NCBI GenBank assembly: GCA_042408595.1
Contig: JBHOQX010000109.1
Span: 11,513 to 75,512, forward strand
DNA from: JBHOQX01 sp042408595
Lineage (GTDB): Bacteria; Chloroflexota; Chloroflexia; Chloroflexales; Roseiflexaceae
DNA: 64,000 bases
Direction: 5' to 3'
In this document: positions 43,043 to 51,875 of the stretch, in pieces
How the letters are laid out: each line of letters opens with the position of its first letter
Numbering within the stretch: the first letter of the stretch is position 1
Notes under the pieces: model-generated
Databases searched by the model: none
Told to the model about the DNA's origin: nothing
The model's input: only the letters and a program-made list of their open reading frames with translations
Program-made: the position numbers and the translations under genes

Positions 43043-44401
43043 ATGCGAACCGTTCTCTTCCGCCAACTCGACCGCCTCGCCGCCGCCCGCTGGGCCCGCC
43101 GCGGCGCCCGCCGGCTGCTCCGCGCCGCCTGGCTCGCCGGCTGCGTCTGGTGCATCGCCCTCGGCGGGCGGCTGCTGTGGAGCTGGGATGTGCCGTACCG
43201 TTGGCTCGGCGCGGCTTCGCTCGCGCTGGTCGGCTTGGCCATCCTGCCGCTGCTGTGGGACCGTCTGCCGCGACGGGAGGTCGCCCGCCGGCTGGACCGG
43301 CGCTACAGCCTGAACGAACAGCTCACCACCGCCGTCGAGATCGCCGGCACCCCCGCGGCGCGCGAGGGCGTCGGGGCGCTGCTGCTCGCCACGGCCGGGC
43401 GCACTGTGAGCGCCGTGCGCCAGGAAGTCGAGCGCCAGCAGCGCGGCCCCTGGAGCGAGATCGCCGCCGTCGTCGCGCTGGCGCTGCTGCTGCTTGGCCT
43501 GTATGTGCTCACCGATATCGGTCGGCCGCCCGGCCCGGCCACGGCCCTCGCCCCGCTGCCGGAGCCCGCCGCCCCGCCCGACGCCGCCGAGCAGTTCCCG
43601 CCGGAAGCCGCCCAGGGCAATGGCAGCGGCCAGCAGCCGGGCGGGCAGAGCGGCGGCGCCGGCCAGACTCAGGTCGGCGACGGAACCGATGCGCAGTCGT
43701 TGAGCGCCCTGGCGGATGCCCTGCGCGACCAGGGCGCGACCCGCCCCGCGGCGGATGCCCTCGACCGGGGCGACCGGGCGGGCGCCGCCCGGGAGCTGCG
43801 TGAGCTCGCCGACCAGGCCGACCAACTCAGCCAGCAGACGCGCGACGACATCGCCGGCCGGCTGCGCGAGGCTGGCCGCCAGATCGACGGGCGCAACCCC
43901 GCGCTGGCCGACCAGCTTCGCGAGAGTGCCAGCGGGCTGGAACAGGGGGGCCGCCAGGCGCAGCAGGCGCTGGACGATCTGGCGCGCGCCATCGACCAAG
44001 GGACGCAGCCCGGCGAGCAGCAGGCCCAGAGCGGCGCGCAGGGCCAGAACGGCCAGGGACAGCAGCCGGGCGATACCGCGCAGCAGCCGGGGACGGGCGG
44101 CGGCGCGCAGCAGCCGGGCCAGGGGCAGGGCCGCGGCAACGGCGCCGGCAACGCGCCGTCCGGCGAGCAGCGGCAGACGAGCACTAACGAGCGCCTGGGC
44201 GTGGCCGGCAAGCCGCTCGAACTCAACGCCGAGGGCCAGGGGCAGCCGGCCGCGGGCGACGGGCGCGGCCCGACATCCTCGGGCGCGGCGGGCGGCTTCA
44301 CCAGCGGCGGCGGCGCGGATGACGGCCGCCGGGTTGGCGCGGACCCGCTGCGTATCCCGATCGAGGATCGCGATGTGGTTCAGGAATATTTTTCGAAATA
44401 G
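43043..44401 (+). CDS. Membrane protein with Gln/Gly-rich tail (DUF4175-like), DUF58/VWA cluster
   Basis: A 452-residue protein. Two or three membrane segments lie in residues 25-75 and 145-165. The segment between (PRREVARRLDRRYSLNEQLTTAVEI) matches the start of DUF4175-type proteins that accompany DUF58/VWA genes. Residues 225-310 form a helical, possibly coiled-coil region; residues 310-430 are very rich in Gln, Gly, Pro and Ala (low complexity). The end, IEDRDVVQEYF, is conserved in relatives. Its last 29 bases overlap the DUF58 gene in another frame, so the two are translationally coupled. Confidence 0.72.
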   Translation: MRTVLFRQLDRLAAARWARRGARRLLRAAWLAGCVWCIALGGRLLWSWDVPYRWLGAASLALVGLAILPLLWDRLPRREVARRLDRRYSLNEQLTTAVEIAGTPAAREGVGALLLATAGRTVSAVRQEVERQQRGPWSEIAAVVALALLLLGLYVLTDIGRPPGPATALAPLPEPAAPPDAAEQFPPEAAQGNGSGQQPGGQSGGAGQTQVGDGTDAQSLSALADALRDQGATRPAADALDRGDRAGAARELRELADQADQLSQQTRDDIAGRLREAGRQIDGRNPALADQLRESASGLEQGGRQAQQALDDLARAIDQGTQPGEQQAQSGAQGQNGQGQQPGDTAQQPGTGGGAQQPGQGQGRGNGAGNAPSGEQRQTSTNERLGVAGKPLELNAEGQGQPAAGDGRGPTSSGAAGGFTSGGGADDGRRVGADPLRIPIEDRDVVQEYFSK

Positions 44402-45311
44402 CCGCTCGCGCGGCCCGGCGCGGCGCGCGAACCTGCTCGACGAAGCCTTTCTGCTCCGGCTGGAGCGGCTGAGCATCCAGGCGTCGCGGTCGCTGCACGG
44501 CACGCCGCTGGCCGGCGAGCATCAGAGCCGCCGCCGCCTGCCGTCCACCGTCTTCGACGACCACCGCCCGTACAGCGAAGGCGACGACTACCGCCACGTG
44601 GACTGGAACGCCTACGCGCGCCACGAACAGGTGCTCGTCCGCCTCGGCGAGACCGAGCAGAGCATCGGCGTTCACATCCTGCTCGACGCCTCGCGCTCCA
44701 TGGCCTGGGGCGCGCCGCCCAAGCTCGACGCCGCCCGGCAGCTCGTGGCAGCGCTCGGCTACCTGACGCTGGCCGCCAACGACCGGCTGCGGATCGTGCC
44801 CTTCAGCGGCGGCCCGCTCCCGGCCTATGGCCCGGCCCAGGGCAAGGCCCGCGCCGTGGAGATGCTGCGCTTTGTCGCCGGGATCGCGCCCGGCGCGCAG
44901 ACCGCGCTGGCCGCCACGCTGGCCGGCTACGCCCGCCAGCATCAGCGCGGCGGCCTGCTGGTGCTCTGCTCCGATCTGCTGGCCGAGCCGGCTGCCGGCC
45001 TGGCCGAGGGGCTGCGGGCGCTGCCGCCGCCGCGCTGGCAGGTGCTCGTGCTGCACCTGCTCGACCCGGCGGAGCTGCGGCCAGAACTCGCCGGGCCGCT
45101 GGAGCTCGAAGACGCCGAGACCGGCCGCCGCCGGCCGCTGATGCTCGACGCCGAGACGGTCGCCGCCTACCGGCGCAACCTGGCAGCGTGGCAGGCGGCC
45201 CTGGCCGACGCCTGCGGCCGGCGTGGCGCGACCTACACACAGATCATGACCGACTGGCCGATCGAACGCAGCGTCGTGCCGTTTCTCCGGGCGCGGCAGG
45301 TATTGAAGTGA
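44373..45311 (+). CDS. DUF58 domain-containing protein
   Basis: A 312-residue cytoplasmic protein with the DUF58 signature: PYSEGDDYRHVDWNAYARH followed by a von Willebrand A-like fold whose MIDAS strand reads HILLDASRSM. DUF58 proteins usually work with a MoxR AAA ATPase and VWA membrane proteins, in a chaperone-like system whose clients are poorly known. No MoxR gene is in this window. ATG 44373 overlaps the previous gene by 29 bases. The following spacer is a low-complexity tract. Confidence 0.88.
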   Translation: MWFRNIFRNSRSRGPARRANLLDEAFLLRLERLSIQASRSLHGTPLAGEHQSRRRLPSTVFDDHRPYSEGDDYRHVDWNAYARHEQVLVRLGETEQSIGVHILLDASRSMAWGAPPKLDAARQLVAALGYLTLAANDRLRIVPFSGGPLPAYGPAQGKARAVEMLRFVAGIAPGAQTALAATLAGYARQHQRGGLLVLCSDLLAEPAAGLAEGLRALPPPRWQVLVLHLLDPAELRPELAGPLELEDAETGRRRPLMLDAETVAAYRRNLAAWQAALADACGRRGATYTQIMTDWPIERSVVPFLRARQVLK

Positions 45312-45469
45312 TGACGAACGACAGACGACGAACCACCAACGAGTGACGATAGAGGACGTTCGTCGGCTGTCACCCTGTCACCGTGGCATCTTATCATCCG
45401 GTCATCTGGTCATTTTGTCACCCGGTCGCCATGTCAAACCGTCACGTTGTCCGCCGTCACTCCTGAGCA
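45312..45469. repeat. Low-complexity word-repeat spacer
   Basis: GACGAACGACAGACGACGAACC-type units at the left, then a series of GTCACC/GTCATC words (CTGTCACCCTGTCACCGTGG, TCATCCGGTCATCTGGTCATTTTGTCACCCGGTC in overlapping units of about 10 bases). Confidence 0.6.
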
Positions 45470-47308
45470 ATGACCTTTCTCCTGCCACTCGGCCTGCTGG
45501 CCTTGCTGACGCTCCCGGTGATCGTGCTGCTGCACCTGATCCGCGAACGCCGGCCCCGCCGCACCGTGCCGAGCCTGCTGCTCTGGCCGCAGCCGCCCCG
45601 CCGCCCGGAAGGGGTGCGCGCCCGCAGGCTGCCGCTCACGCTGCTGCTGCTGCTGCACCTGCTCGTCGCGGCGCTGCTGGCCCTCGCCCTGGCCCGGCCG
45701 CAGCTCCCCGGCCTGCCTGGGCGCGGCGCGGCCCACACAGCGATCATCCTCGATAGCTCGACCAGCATGGCCGCCCGAGACGGCGCCGGCACGCGCCTGG
45801 ACGCCGCCCGCCAGCGGGCGCTGGCGCTCCTGCGCGCCATGGACGCGGGCGACCGGGCGACGCTGATCGCCGCCGGGCCAGAGGCGCGCGTGCTCGCCGC
45901 CGGCGGCCCTGGCGCCCTGCCGCTGCTCCAGGCGGCCCTGGACAGCCTGCGCCCGGCCGGCGCCGGGGCCGACCTGGACGGCGCGTTGACCCTGGCGGAA
46001 GCCGCGCTCGCCGGCGCGCCGGAGCCGCGGATCGTCGTGCTGACCGATGGGGCCGGCCCGCCGATCGCGCCCCGCGCCGTCGCCGCGCCGGTCGAGTGGC
46101 AGACGGTCGGCGGAGCCGCCCCGAACCGCGCGATCGTCGCTTTCGCCGCCCGGCCGTTCGGTAACACTGTCCGCGTCTACGCCCGGCTCGCCAACCCGTC
46201 GCTGGGGCCGTTCACCACCGAGACGCGCCTGTTCGCCGACGACGCGCTCGTCGAACGGCGGCTGGCGGCGATCAACGCCGATGGCGAGACCGAGCTGACC
46301 TGGAGCCTGCCGGCAGGGGCGAAGGCGCTGCGCCTGGAGATCGACGGGCGCGACGCGCTGCCGGAAGACGATCGGGCGCTGCTCAACCTGGCCGCCGCCC
46401 GCCCGCTGGACATTCTGCTCGTCTCGGCGCGCCCGGATGCGCTGCGGCGGGCGCTCGCCGCCGTGGGCGGGGCGCGGGTGGCGGTCGCCAGCCCCGTGGC
46501 GTATGCGTCCGGCGATCCGGCGGCCCGCGCCGCCGACCTGACGGTGCTGGACGGCGTCGCGCCGGATCCGCCGCCCGGTGGCGCGCTGCTGCTGATCAAC
46601 CCACCGGCCGGGGCGTTCGGCGCGGGCGACCGGACGGCGCCGACGGACGGCCAGCCGCTGCGCCAGGAGGGCGCGCTGCTCGCCGGGCTGTCGTTCGGCG
46701 GGGCGAGCTTCGGGCCGGCGCGCGAGATGGATGCGCCGCCCTGGGCAGCGACGCTGCTAACATCCGGCGCGACGCCGCTGATCCTTCGCGGGAACGACGG
46801 CGCGCGCGATGTGGCGATCTGGAACTTCGACCTGGCGCAGAGCAGCCTGCCGAACCGCCTGGCCTTCCCGCTGCTGGTGGCGCGCACCGTGCGCGACCTG
46901 ACGCCCGGCGGGCTGCCGCAAAGCCTGACGGCCGGCGAGCCGCTGCTGCTCCACCCCGGCCCGCGTGTCCGCGCGGTCGAACTGACGGGGCCAGACGGCG
47001 CGACGCGGCAGGCCTCCGGCCCGGCCGTGGCCTTCGACGGCCTGGGGCAGCCGGGCTGGTACCGGGTGGTCGAGCGCGGCGACGCGGGCGTGCTATACGA
47101 GGGGCGGCTGGCAGTCAACGCTGGTTCGCCGCTGGAGGCCGACCTGCGGCCGCAGGCCCCGCCAGCGCTGACCGCGGCGGCTCCAGCGCCGGCCACGGCA
47201 GCCGCCATCGAGCGCCCGCGGTTGGAGCTCTGGCCCTGGCTGGCGGCTCTGGCGCTGGGGCTGCTCGCCATGGAGTGGCTGTACGCGCTCCGACGGCGGG
47301 CGGCGTGA
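45470..47308 (+). CDS. BatA/VWA-domain membrane protein
   Basis: A 612-residue protein. The N-terminus carries the BatA signature: hydrophobic segment (LLPLGLLALLTLPVIVLLHL), IRERRPRRTVPSLLLW, second helix (60-85). The VWA domain follows with MIDAS D-S-S-T-S near residue 94 and LTDGAG near 190. The centre is beta-rich with a glutamine-amidotransferase-like segment; a last membrane helix lies at 590-608. In Bacteroides-type Bat operons and in actinobacterial relatives these proteins act with DUF58 and MoxR. It is followed by a second, larger VWA gene. Confidence 0.85.
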   Translation: MTFLLPLGLLALLTLPVIVLLHLIRERRPRRTVPSLLLWPQPPRRPEGVRARRLPLTLLLLLHLLVAALLALALARPQLPGLPGRGAAHTAIILDSSTSMAARDGAGTRLDAARQRALALLRAMDAGDRATLIAAGPEARVLAAGGPGALPLLQAALDSLRPAGAGADLDGALTLAEAALAGAPEPRIVVLTDGAGPPIAPRAVAAPVEWQTVGGAAPNRAIVAFAARPFGNTVRVYARLANPSLGPFTTETRLFADDALVERRLAAINADGETELTWSLPAGAKALRLEIDGRDALPEDDRALLNLAAARPLDILLVSARPDALRRALAAVGGARVAVASPVAYASGDPAARAADLTVLDGVAPDPPPGGALLLINPPAGAFGAGDRTAPTDGQPLRQEGALLAGLSFGGASFGPAREMDAPPWAATLLTSGATPLILRGNDGARDVAIWNFDLAQSSLPNRLAFPLLVARTVRDLTPGGLPQSLTAGEPLLLHPGPRVRAVELTGPDGATRQASGPAVAFDGLGQPGWYRVVERGDAGVLYEGRLAVNAGSPLEADLRPQAPPALTAAAPAPATAAAIERPRLELWPWLAALALGLLAMEWLYALRRRAA

Positions 47309-47456
47309 CGGTTTGACACGATGGCAGGGTGCTACGGTGGCACGGTACCACGATGTGCCATTGATCACTCTTCATTCATTGCTCGTCCTGCGGCCTTCAT
47401 CCGTCGTCGTTCGTCCGGCTTCACTTTGAACGCTCCACGCGGAACTGCGAACTGAT
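47309..47456. repeat. Low-complexity word-repeat spacer
   Basis: Imperfect units (GGTTTGACACGATGGCAGG, GGTGCTACGGTGGCACGGTACCACG, then TTCATCCGTCGTCGTTCGTCC) similar to other spacers. No promoter recognised. Confidence 0.55.
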
Positions 47457-49979
47457 ATGATCTTTCGCTCTCCACAAGCCCTTTTGCTCCTGCTGCTGCT
47501 GCCGCTGTTCGTGGCAGCCTGGCTGCGCTGGCGCGGGCGGCTCTCCGCCGGCGCGCTGGCGCTGCGGCTGGCGGGCGCGGCGCTGGTCGTGCTGGCGCTG
47601 GCCGAGCCGATCATCCCGCGGCCGGAGGCCGGCGGGCGCACACTCGTCGTTCTGCTCGACCAGTCGGACAGCCTGGGGGCGGCGGGGCAGGCGGCGCTGC
47701 GCCGCCAGGCCGATACGTTTGTGCGCGCCGCCGCGCCCGGCGAGGCCCGCGTGCTGGCCTTCGGCGGGCGGGTGGCCCCGGCAGGCGCGGCAGACGCGCT
47801 GTTCCCCGAGCAGACCGACATCGCCGGGGCGCTGCGGGCGGCGGAGGGGCTGATCGGCGCAGGCGGGGGGCGCGTCGTGCTGCTGTCGGACGGCGCAGAG
47901 ACGCAAGGCGATGCACTGGCGGCGGCGCAGTCCCTGGCGCGGCGCGGCATCCCGGTGGATACCCTGGCCTACACCGCGCCGGAAGCGCCGGAAGTCTGGG
48001 TGCAGGGCCTTCGCGTGCCGCCCACACTGCGCGTCGGCGAGCGCTACAGCGCCGAGATCACCCTCGGCAGCACCGCGGGCGGGACGGCCCAGTTGCAGCT
48101 CTTCGACGGGACGGCCCAAGTCGAGGCGCAGGAGGTGCCGATCGTGCCCGGCGAGAATCGCTTCAGCTACCAACTCACCGCGCGGCAGCCCGGCATCGCC
48201 CGGCTGCGCGCCGTGGTCGCCGCCGCGTCCGACGGGACCGACCGTAACAACAGCGCCGCCGCGACCGCGCTGGTGGCTCCGCCGCCGCATGTCCTGCTGC
48301 TGGAGGGGCGCAGCGGCGGCGATGAGCTGCGGGTCGCGCTGCGCGGGGCGGGGATCGAGGCCGACCTCATCCCGGCCGCGTCGCTCCCCTCGCAACTCTC
48401 GTTGCTCGAGCCATACGACAGCGTGATGCTGCTCGATGTGCCGGCCGGCGACCTTTCGACCGACCAGATGGCGACCCTGCGCGAGTTCGTGCGCAGCGAG
48501 GGGCGCGGCCTGGTGGCGGCCGGCGGGCGTTCCAGCTTCACCCTCGGCGCGTACAAAGGCACCCCGCTCGAAGCGGCGCTGCCGGTGACGATGGACCCGC
48601 CGCCGCGCCCGGAGCGGGCCGATGTCTCATTGCTGCTGATCATCGACAAATCGGCCAGCATGGGCGTGCCGGAGCGGCCGTCGAAGTTCGACATGGCGCG
48701 CGAGTCGGCCATCCTAGCGACCGAATCGCTGCGACAGAACGACCGGCTCGGTGTGCTGGCCTTCGACACCGACCCGCAGTGGGTTGTGCCGTTCCAGCAG
48801 ATCGGCACCGGGCTCAGTATGGCGCAGATCCAGGCGCAGATCAGCAGCATCCAACTCGGCGGCGGCACCGACATCCTGAGCGCGCTGGACGAGGGGCTGA
48901 CGGCGCTGGAGGCCCATTCGGGCAAGGTGCGCCACGCCGTGCTGCTGACCGACGGGCGCTCGTTCAGCACGCAGCGTGGGCCGTACCAGGCGCTGGTCGA
49001 ACGGGCGCGCGCCGCCAACATCACCCTCTCGGCCATCGCCATCGGCCAGGACGCGGACACCGAGCTGCTGAAAGACCTGGCGACCTGGGGCGCGGGGCGC
49101 TACTACTTTGCCGGCACGCCGGAGGACATCCCGCGACTGACGATGATCGAAAGCCAGATCGCCAGCGCCGAGCCGCAGGTCGAGGGGACGTTCCGCGCCG
49201 ACCTGGCTGCGCCGCACCCGATCCTGCGCGACTTCCCGGCGAACCGCATCCCGGCGCTCCAGGGCTATGTCGCCACGACCCTCAAGCCGGAGGCTGAGCT
49301 GGTGCTGAAGTCGCCCGAGGACGACCCGGTGCTGGCCGTCTGGCAGTACGGCCTGGGGCGGGCGGTCGCCTGGACGCCGAGCGTGGAGGCGCCGTGGGCT
49401 GAGAACTGGGCGAACTGGCCGGAGTACGGCGCGTTCTGGGCCGAACTGATCCGCTATACCGTGCCGGAGCCGGACAGCGGGCCGCTCCAAGTGCGGGCTG
49501 CGGCGCAGGGCGACGCACTGACGATCACCGCCGATGCGCTCACCGCCAGCGGCGCGCCGCTCGACCTGGCCGACACCCAGGCGACGATCACCCTGCCGGA
49601 CGGGAGCAGCCAAGCCGTGACGCTGCGACAGACCGCCCCCGGCCGCTACCAGCAGACCGTCGCGCTGCCGGCGGACGGGCCGTACGCGATCACGGTGCAG
49701 CAGCGCAAGGGTGACCTCGACCGGACGGCGGCGGCAGGGTATGTGCAGCCGTACTCCGCCGAATACCTGCCGGCGCGCGGCGGCGCGGAGCTGCTGCGGC
49801 GGATCAGCGCGGCTGGCGGCGGGCGCGTGCTGGCCGGCGCGGAGGGGCCGGGCGGCGCGGGCGCCGCCGCGCCAGCGCGCGAGCCGGTCGGCCTCTGGCC
49901 ATGGCTGCTGCTGGCGGCAGCGTTGCTCTGGCCGCTGGAGATCGCTCTGCGGCGCGGCTGGCTGCGGCTGCGCAGGTAG
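47457..49979 (+). CDS. Large VWA-domain membrane protein with two VWA modules
   Basis: An 840-residue protein. Two membrane helices lie in the first 50 residues. A first, degenerate VWA-like module follows (VVLLDQSDSLGAAG near residue 65; LLSDGAE near 145), then a beta-sandwich, a glutamine-amidotransferase-like segment (about 275-365), and a full VWA domain (LLLIIDKSASMGVPE, with MIDAS D-x-S-x-S near residue 400; LLTDGRSFS near 500). The C-terminus has a membrane helix and basic tail. This architecture is common beside BatA/DUF58 genes. With the preceding four genes it forms an envelope-linked complex of unknown clients. Confidence 0.83.
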   Translation: MIFRSPQALLLLLLLPLFVAAWLRWRGRLSAGALALRLAGAALVVLALAEPIIPRPEAGGRTLVVLLDQSDSLGAAGQAALRRQADTFVRAAAPGEARVLAFGGRVAPAGAADALFPEQTDIAGALRAAEGLIGAGGGRVVLLSDGAETQGDALAAAQSLARRGIPVDTLAYTAPEAPEVWVQGLRVPPTLRVGERYSAEITLGSTAGGTAQLQLFDGTAQVEAQEVPIVPGENRFSYQLTARQPGIARLRAVVAAASDGTDRNNSAAATALVAPPPHVLLLEGRSGGDELRVALRGAGIEADLIPAASLPSQLSLLEPYDSVMLLDVPAGDLSTDQMATLREFVRSEGRGLVAAGGRSSFTLGAYKGTPLEAALPVTMDPPPRPERADVSLLLIIDKSASMGVPERPSKFDMARESAILATESLRQNDRLGVLAFDTDPQWVVPFQQIGTGLSMAQIQAQISSIQLGGGTDILSALDEGLTALEAHSGKVRHAVLLTDGRSFSTQRGPYQALVERARAANITLSAIAIGQDADTELLKDLATWGAGRYYFAGTPEDIPRLTMIESQIASAEPQVEGTFRADLAAPHPILRDFPANRIPALQGYVATTLKPEAELVLKSPEDDPVLAVWQYGLGRAVAWTPSVEAPWAENWANWPEYGAFWAELIRYTVPEPDSGPLQVRAAAQGDALTITADALTASGAPLDLADTQATITLPDGSSQAVTLRQTAPGRYQQTVALPADGPYAITVQQRKGDLDRTAAAGYVQPYSAEYLPARGGAELLRRISAAGGGRVLAGAEGPGGAGAAAPAREPVGLWPWLLLAAALLWPLEIALRRGWLRLRR

Positions 49980-50006
49980 ACGCTGGCGCGCTGGCCCCGC
50001 GCCCTG

Positions 50007-50015
50007 TGGTACACT
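50007..50015 (+). promoter_or_regulatory. Extended -10 promoter of the acyltransferase gene
   Basis: TG-G-TACACT without -35; transcription would start near 50022, about 21 bases before the ATG at 50043. Confidence 0.45.
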
Positions 50016-50042
50016 ACGGGCGTCGATCTGTGAGCGAAAGCG

Positions 50043-50840
50043 ATGCCCGCGATGCCCCAGCCCGCCGCCGATGATCCACAGCCGGCGATCCCCGCCCGGC
50101 ACATCCCGCTCGCGCAGGAGCTCCTCTGGCGCGCGATCATCCTGCCGTCGCTCTGGTCGACCTTCTCGGCGGCGCGCGCCTTCGTCGAGGGCCGGCTGCC
50201 GCGCCCCGCCGACGGCCCGCTGATCGTCTACCTGACGCACAACGCCTGGTGGGACGCCTACATGCTGTTTCTCATCCGCTACGCCGTGCTGGGCGGCGGC
50301 TGGCAGCACTACGCGATGATGGAGGAGAAGCAACTGCGCTCGTTCCGCTTCTTCGCCTGGTGCGGCGCGTTCTCGATCGACCCCGCCGACCCGGGCGACG
50401 CGCGCCGCTCGCTGGCCTACATCAGCCGGCGGCTGCGCGAGCGGCGCGACCGCTGCCTCTGGATCTTTCCGCAGGGCCGTATCGTGCCCGCCGACCGCCG
50501 GCCGCTGGTCGTCTACCCCGGTCTGGCGCGGATCGTGCGGCAGACCGGCGGCGCGACGCTCTGCCCGGTGGCGCTGCGCTACGAATTTCGCGGCGAACAG
50601 CGCCCGGAGGTGTTCATCCGCATCGGGCCGGCGCACCGGGCCAGCGGCGACACGAAAACCGCCGCGCTGACGGCGGACATCCGCGCGCGGCTGACCTGCG
50701 CCGCCGACGCGCTGCGCGAGGAGGTGCTGCACGAGCGGCTGGAGCGCTACCAGGAGATCATGCGCGGTCGGCCGGGGATCGACCGGGTGACCGAGGCGCT
50801 ATTGCGGCTGCTGCCGCGGCGAGCCCCCCGCGCCCGATGA
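50043..50840 (+). CDS. PlsC-like acyltransferase, possibly acting on carotenoid glycosides
   Basis: A 265-residue acyltransferase of the glycerolipid (LPLAT) family. The catalytic H-x4-D is H-N-A-W-W-D near residue 66, and block III reads FPQGRIVP where lysophosphatidate acyltransferases have FPEGTR. These changes place it outside ordinary PlsC. The opposite-strand neighbour is a CruF-like carotenoid hydratase, and the two genes overlap at their 3' ends by 83 bases. In green bacteria a related acyltransferase (CruD) acylates carotenoid glucosides, so a similar role is an attractive inference. The glycosyltransferase (CruC) is not in the window. Confidence 0.75.
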   Translation: MPAMPQPAADDPQPAIPARHIPLAQELLWRAIILPSLWSTFSAARAFVEGRLPRPADGPLIVYLTHNAWWDAYMLFLIRYAVLGGGWQHYAMMEEKQLRSFRFFAWCGAFSIDPADPGDARRSLAYISRRLRERRDRCLWIFPQGRIVPADRRPLVVYPGLARIVRQTGGATLCPVALRYEFRGEQRPEVFIRIGPAHRASGDTKTAALTADIRARLTCAADALREEVLHERLERYQEIMRGRPGIDRVTEALLRLLPRRAPRAR

Positions 50841-51672
50841 CCCCCGCCGCGACCAGCAGAAAGACGATGCCGACCAACCCGGCGAGCGCATACCCGCGCG
50901 CCAGGTTGCTTACAGTGAACATCACCGTGCTGAGGATGTAGAGCAGCGCCGGCAGAATAGAGAAGAGGGATTGACGATTGAGGCTTGTGAAGCGCGCGTT
51001 CCCGGTGTCTTTCTGGTTCTCCCTGCCTGCGGACAGCCGGCCGAGCGTCCATTCAAGGGTAGATGCCATCAGCAGGCCGACGGCCCACCAAGCGACGAAA
51101 TTGGCGACCGGGATGCCGTAGTATGGGCCGCTGTCGCGCCAGACCCAGAAGCGATTCATCCGCGTGGCGACCGTTTCGATCTGAAGGTCGAGCACCAGCA
51201 CGAGCGTCGCAGCGAGCAGCAGCATCGCCGGCTGGAAGCGCTCGCCGCCGGGCCAGCGGGCGACCTGCGCCAGTTGCCAGGCGCCCAGCGCTGCCATCAG
51301 CCAGGCGCCGATGATCGGTAGCGGCACCGTCCCGAGCAGTTGCGGCTGGAGAGCCGCGGTGTAGCTGTAGCGCCCGAACGGAACCCCGGTCGTTGCACCG
51401 AGCTGCTCGACGCCCCAGCCGAGCAGCAGCACCAGCAGCCCGGCGAGCGCGCCGCGCCGGCCGTACGCGCCGAGCAGCCAGCAGACCGCCGCCGCGCCCT
51501 GGAGCAGCAGCAGCGCCGGGCCCATCCAGCGGCCCGATTCGGGCACCGCATCCAGCGCCACCAGCGCCGTCGAGCCCGGAAACACCGTCAGGTAGACCGC
51601 GAAGAGCGCTAGCGCGGCCACGCGGAACAATGTGGTGATGCGTTCGGCCTTCACGTGCGAGTCGGACATCAT
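50758..51672 (-). CDS. cruF: CruF-like carotenoid biosynthesis protein (carotenoid 1,2-hydratase type)
   Basis: Integral membrane protein of 304 residues with about seven hydrophobic segments. It carries the CruF/DUF422 family hallmarks: GWGVEQLGATTGVPFGRY, Y-T-LQPQLLGTVPLPIIGAW, LDLQIETVATRMNRFWVW and GPYYGIPVANFVAWW. CruF adds water to the end of gamma-carotene-type carotenoids, giving the hydroxyl that is later glycosylated. The last 27 codons overlap the convergent acyltransferase gene in another frame. ATG 51672 is the first of two adjacent ATGs; no clear Shine-Dalgarno is seen. A word-repeat spacer lies upstream. Confidence 0.85.
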   Translation of the reverse strand: MMSDSHVKAERITTLFRVAALALFAVYLTVFPGSTALVALDAVPESGRWMGPALLLLQGAAAVCWLLGAYGRRGALAGLLVLLLGWGVEQLGATTGVPFGRYSYTAALQPQLLGTVPLPIIGAWLMAALGAWQLAQVARWPGGERFQPAMLLLAATLVLVLDLQIETVATRMNRFWVWRDSGPYYGIPVANFVAWWAVGLLMASTLEWTLGRLSAGRENQKDTGNARFTSLNRQSLFSILPALLYILSTVMFTVSNLARGYALAGLVGIVFLLVAAGVIGRGGLAAAAAAIAPRSPGRSPADRA

Positions 51673-51875
51673 GGCCAGGAGCCAGACAGTCAGACGGTCA
51701 GACGGGTAGACAGGCAGAAGTCAAAAGCCAGATTCCTATCTGCAATCATACATCGCTCAGGCCATCTGCCATCACAAAACGGCCAGAAGCCAGAACCCCG
51801 CATCTTTCAAACCTTGACACTTTACATTTTGCCTGTTGCACATATTCTCACCCTGCGCTGGAAAGGTGAGCTGGT
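51673..51875. repeat. Spacer with word repeats, divergent cruF and GH13 genes
   Basis: Tandem CAGAC-containing units at 51685-51720 (AGCCAGACAGTCAGACGGTCAG...), then GCCAGATT/GCCAGAAGCCAGAA units near 51730 and 51783. AGGTGAG before 51876 is the GH13 ribosome site. No clear promoter pair. Confidence 0.5.

Noticed and set aside
42296..44503. A 735-codon minus-strand frame opposite the peptidase-MA and DUF4175-like genes
   Set aside because: Antisense shadow; its composition (Ala/Gly/Arg) and lack of motifs do not support a gene.
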